In this document: one piece after another, positions 60,301 through 64,000 of the stretch | How the letters are laid out: the number at the start of each line of letters is the position of its first letter | Position numbering within the stretch: position 1 is the stretch's first letter | NCBI GenBank assembly: GCA_004026145.2 | Contig: CP034989.1 | Coordinates: forward strand, 8,207,442-8,271,441 | DNA from: Takifugu bimaculatus | Lineage: Eukaryota > Chordata > Actinopteri > Tetraodontiformes > Tetraodontidae | DNA length: 64,000 bases | Reading direction: 5' to 3' | The notes under the pieces: generated by a model | Database searches by the model: none | What the model was told of the DNA's origin: nothing | What the model saw: the letters and a program-made list of their open reading frames with translations, nothing else | Program-made: the position numbers and the translations under genes

Positions 60301-60822
60301 TGGATTAGCCCTTTTAATGAAGGGCGGACTCACCTGAGCGGAACTAAAGTCAGCTCGTTCCCGAGGGGGCGTGTCTACCTGCGGGGTTCCAGAATCGGCG
60401 CGGCCGTATCCCAGTGCGTGATCACGGAGGCTCCCGCGCGTCGCTGCCGGATGCTCCGCCTGTCTATTGGCGGATCCCGGGGAGGGAGGCGATAATCCGC
60501 GCACGCACGGAGGCAGAGCTGCGCTGCGCGGCCGCCCGGACGCCATGGAGCCGCCGTCTCTCCGCGGATTTCCCTCCGCAGGCACCGAACGACGCGCGCA
60601 GCAACCGCCCGCACGCAAATAAGGAGGTGCGGAGAGTTGCGTGCCCGTCCCCTACTTTTTCTTTAAAAAATTTCCGCTCCGGGGCGTCGCTGATATTCAC
60701 CGGAGCTGCGCGCCCGCTGATGCCGGGGGCGAGGCGGCGGATCGGGGGCTGATCCGCGTGCTCGCCTCGGTGTGCACGCTGAACGGAAGGCGCCAGCTCT
60801 GGATTGTTTTCCCAACCGAGGA
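45371..60822 (+). other. ppfia2 intron (large), up to the second CpG-rich start exon
   Basis: 15.4 kb with no canonical ppfia2 exon that I can recognise. It holds an AT-rich palindromic block at 54760-54860 and scattered short poly-C and poly-G runs. Open frames in it have no family similarity I can name. Confidence 0.55.
54820..54849. repeat. AT-rich palindromic microsatellite
   Basis: A TA run is followed by a perfect 20-base palindrome at 54830-54849 (TAGTAATATA and its complement). A TGTG/TATA/CACA inverted segment lies just upstream. Confidence 0.8.
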
Positions 60823-60906
60823 ATGATGATTTTCTCCGACATGAGCGCGGGGACCAACTCCCCCAAGGTGCACCCGCCGAACGGGACCAGGTTTTACACC
60901 TTCCAG
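60340..60906 (+). promoter_or_regulatory. CpG-rich block with start exon
   Basis: CpG density rises sharply over about 550 bases and ends at a short coding start exon. It is probably a promoter of a neuronal-type gene or an alternative ppfia2 promoter. No TATA box stands out. Confidence 0.5.
60823..60906 (+). CDS. Unidentified first coding exon (28 codons, GC-type donor)
   Basis: An ATGATG start opens MMIFSDMSAGTNSPKVHPPN and then GTRFYTFQ, ending at AG before GCAAGT, which fits a GC-AG type splice donor. The exon leaves in phase 0, the same phase as the ppfia2 first coding exon. I do not recognise the peptide. It may be an alternative first exon of ppfia2 or the first exon of another gene to the right. 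It could also be an open frame in a CpG island that is not translated; an in-frame ATG 51 bases upstream is also open. Confidence 0.4.
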
Positions 60907-61303
60907 GCAAGTTGCTCTTCATCCTCCACCTGCTCCTCCTCCTCCTCCTCCTGGCCCCTTACCCGTGTCGCTTCAGGGCTTCTGCTCTTGCACGTCTCTT
61001 CTATTAGCGGTTGCGCGTGCAGGCTGGATGTTATTTTGTGTCCTCTATTGGAAAATGTGCATCTTTAACGCCTGCTGGGTGGGGGGCTTGTTGTTTTTTC
61101 CCCCCTTCTTTTACACCAGCTGACAACAGAAAACTACCCCATCAGTTTCTCTCTTCAGCTCGTTGAATAAATCATCTGGAGTTGTGAGAGAGTAGAACTC
61201 CGAGTTCATCAGGATCCAGCCACTGTAAAATAATGATGTATTATTCATGGAGCGCCCAGCCTGTGGCTCTGGGTTTGACTCCTGCTCCAGTTCTGCTGTC
61301 CTT

Positions 61304-61342
<39 letters not shown>
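61304..61342. repeat. (GT)n microsatellite
   Basis: GT run of about 19 units followed by poly-G. Confidence 0.9.
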
Positions 61343-61343
<1 letters not shown>

Positions 61344-63280
61344 GGGGGGGTATCGATCCAGCTTCTTCCACATGATTCCTGTTCTGTCTGTGGTCGGAGG
61401 GAAGGAAACGTTGCTGCGACTGAGGCTTTTTTTAGGCCTGCGGATGTAAACTCACCCAGGTTTTTGGCAGCCAGGTGGTGGTTCCACGCGTGCAGGATGG
61501 CTCCAGCGTCTAGCGCTGAGATCCCTGACCGGATCCTCTCCGCGCCCTCTCGTAATCACGTTCTGCGACGTCACGCTCAGGCCCAGAGATTTCTAGTGAA
61601 TTACCCGTCCCCCCCACCCCCCCGGCCTCTGCGCCGGCTTCTCATCGAGGCTCTTTAGGGGCGGCCGCCCTGAGGGGCTGGTACCTGTTGGAGAAGCTCT
61701 TGTGATATCTGCAAATCAAAGCAACTTCACGAATTCCAGTGGCAGGAAATCCCCACCAAGGGGATTTCGGAGCGCTGCCACTTTCCTGCAGCCTCCCGGG
61801 TCCAGCCGTCTTGTTTAGGTCCAAACGCCTCCTTTCAGCCTGTTTACCAGGTCCTGATGATACTCATTAAGTCTGATTACGCCTTTGCATTTATACACTG
61901 AGGAGAAGTGAATGAAATTGCAACGCGGGCGCCTTTTTGTGGGCTGGGCGCCATCAGCCGGGGGACGGAGTCGTTCGCTGGGCCAGTTGTGGTGTCTGGT
62001 GTACTGGCACCGGTCCACAGCCTCACAGGGTCGACCCGTATCTCTTTAATGACCTTTAGAGGCCACTGGGGTGGCACATTAAGAAGATTCATGGACACAA
62101 GGGGGCTAAATTAGCCTCTCTGTGTTTGCTAACCTGCAGTTTTGTGCCATAAAATTGATGTAGGCAACAGTAAAAACTAGTGTTGCGCCTCCAGACGGTG
62201 CTTCCTCAGCAGGTTTTAATGAACCCGGAGTTGTGTTTGGTTTCTTAAAGCGCTGGTGCGAAGTAGCTACTGTTGCGACCAGTCTGGAGGATCTTCAGCG
62301 CTGCGTGTCCACGATAAACTCTGGGCTTTTAGCTGAACAATGGCAAACTTTAACCTTCACTAACCCTCTGCAACACAAGCAAAAAGCTAATGATGAGCAG
62401 CTCCTTGGAGCTAAGCTTTTACTCATATCATATAATGTTTCACTCTCCATTCCTCTTTCTTGTCTTCTTTCAACCATCCACTAAATCTTAGATGGCCGGG
62501 AGGTGCGGAGGCTCGGGGCGTTGGTGTCCCTGGGGCTGTAGCTGTTTCCAGGGGCGTTAGTTTGGCTGAATTCTTATAAAACCGACTGATGATAAGCCAT
62601 CACAGAGAAAAAAACCGGATTTAAATTCAGCATTTTAGTGGCAGAAAGGCTTGTTTTAGTGTTTTCATACTGAAGAATGAGACTGTTGATGCAACGGCTG
62701 TGTGACATTCGGTGTTATTTGTGGAGAATGTTGTTGCCGGCAGCGTCGTAAACCCACCGGGCCGTGTTAGCGGGGTGCTGGCGAACGCCCCCTTTGATGT
62801 GATGCAAGTTTCCCGGGTGAACGCGCCGCTTCGGACATGTGGAGTTCAAGAGAGGCCGCAGCAGCGGCGTCGTTACGGCAGCAGGAAACGTCCCTGAAGC
62901 TCTTTCTCTCTTCAGAGAGCCGTTAAAGCAGATGGGGTCCGTGCTGCGTTTGTGCTCCCTGGGAAATGTTCCTTCGGCCACCTTCGGCCTGGCAATTTAC
63001 CGGTGGGTAAACGCAACTATTGCCCGTCCGTGTTGCTGGGTTTTTCCTCCCTCCGCCAGCTTTTCACTTGGAAATCCTCACATTTGCATGGGGGCACCAG
63101 GCCGGCAGCGGGGCTCCGCCCCCTGGACGACCCCCACACGTGTCGCAGGGGCACGAAGGGTTTCGCCTGGACAGATAAGGCAACTGTTGCCTGGGCAACT
63201 AAGGCGACTTGTTTCTTAAATGGCAGATCAGAGTTGGAAGCACTTTTCTCTGTCACAGTGACATCACACACGTGCCCAGG

Positions 63281-63374
63281 ACACACACTGGGACACACAC
63301 TGGGACACACACTGGGACACACTGGGACACACACTCGGACACACACTCGGACACACACTCGGACACACACTGGG
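63281..63374. repeat. 12-bp tandem repeat (GGACACACACTG/C)
   Basis: About eight units of GGACACACACTG. Units change from CTG to CTC near the middle of the array, and one unit is shortened by two bases. Confidence 0.9.
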
Positions 63375-64000
63375 CTGCTGTTGTGTGGTTTCCTGAGTGC
63401 TGCGTTGTCCTATTTTCTTGTTCTTCTTTTTTTTCCTTTTTTTTTTTAATCAAGCGCTTGTACATTTAAAATCTGGCCCGGGCAGATGGGGGAGCACAGT
63501 TTGACCCACTTTGACGGATTCCGCACCGATTAAAAGGATGAGTGAGCATTCGAAAGCAAGACGCCCCTGTGCACGTATGCGTCGTCAGAGCGTGCGTGCG
63601 CGTGTGTGTGTGTGTGTGTGACAGCGAAGGTCAGCAGGGATCCCAGACTTGTTGCTCAGAAGCCTGGACGGTCTTTTTCCTCAGTGAAAAGCAGAGACAA
63701 GGTGGATTATGCTAATGCTAATCTTCATGAATGATAAAAATCCATAAATTCATGTTTAAAATATCGAGGCGCGGAAGGCTAGCCGCCGTAGTCTTTGTGC
63801 AGCACCAGTTTCATTAAAGGCCGGGACGCTGCCCGTGTGTTTCCCAACACCTATCGGTGTAATTTGTTCGTGCCAGCCTCAGCGTGAGACGTTCCCTCAC
63901 CCCCACTGTCTGTTAGCAACATTCTGCTTCCCCCCGCCACTGCGCACATGGCGATACCGTGCGCTCTGAATAATGCAGCGGCAGTAAAACCCTCCCCCCC

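Larger units (their letters stand above)
60907..64000 (+). other. Intron or intergenic stretch to window end
   Basis: It contains a CTC trinucleotide run at about 60939-60956, a (GT)n run at 61304-61342, a 12-bp tandem repeat at 63281-63374 and a short GT run near 63600-63620. No further coding exon is recognised. Confidence 0.55.

Overview
The window is vertebrate nuclear DNA, most likely from a compact teleost (percomorph-like) genome. It carries split genes with GT-AG introns, conserved vertebrate protein families, many CA/GT and CT microsatellites, a broken LINE with a short-repeat tail of a kind common in fish, and CpG-rich first exons. There is no bacterial-style operon structure. All protein-coding genes that I can support lie on the + strand, and all are read here from spliced exons.

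Region 1 (870-15982) is the 3' half of magi1, a synaptic and tight-junction scaffold (MAGUK family, WW and PDZ domains). Thirteen constitutive exons rebuild one continuous frame of about 1,002 residues with consistent splice phases. They run from the second half of one PDZ domain through four complete PDZ domains to the C-terminus. A fourteenth, alternative exon (14420-14508) fits the frame and makes the last exon readable in a second frame, giving a short alternative C-terminus.

Region 2 (15983-about 21100) is intergenic and holds the magi1 3' UTR and a 5'-truncated, frameshifted LINE fragment on the - strand (about 19175-20284).

Region 3 (about 21100-37240) is a fatty acyl-CoA reductase gene, closest to FAR1. 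It has a CpG-rich first exon, eleven coding exons making a 512-residue protein (27752-36486) and a 3' UTR. The first exon carries an ATG that, once spliced, is in frame with the reductase and would add 36 N-terminal residues. Coding exon 3 sits directly behind a polypyrimidine tract of about 360 bp.

Region 4 (about 40600 to the window end) begins with a CpG-rich 5' UTR exon and then the first coding exon of ppfia2 (liprin-alpha-2, 45122-45370), an active-zone scaffold. No further canonical ppfia2 exon was seen in the remaining 18.6 kb. That interval contains a second CpG-rich block with a short start exon (60823-60906) whose protein I do not recognise. It may be an alternative ppfia2 start or a separate gene.

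magi1 and ppfia2 both encode scaffold proteins of cell junctions and synapses, while far1 encodes an ether-lipid and wax biosynthesis enzyme. They are neighbours but share no pathway. I saw no phage, CRISPR, toxin or bacterial system. The strongest candidates for something new are the dual-frame last exon of magi1, the in-frame upstream start of far1, and the orphan start exon at 60.8 kb.
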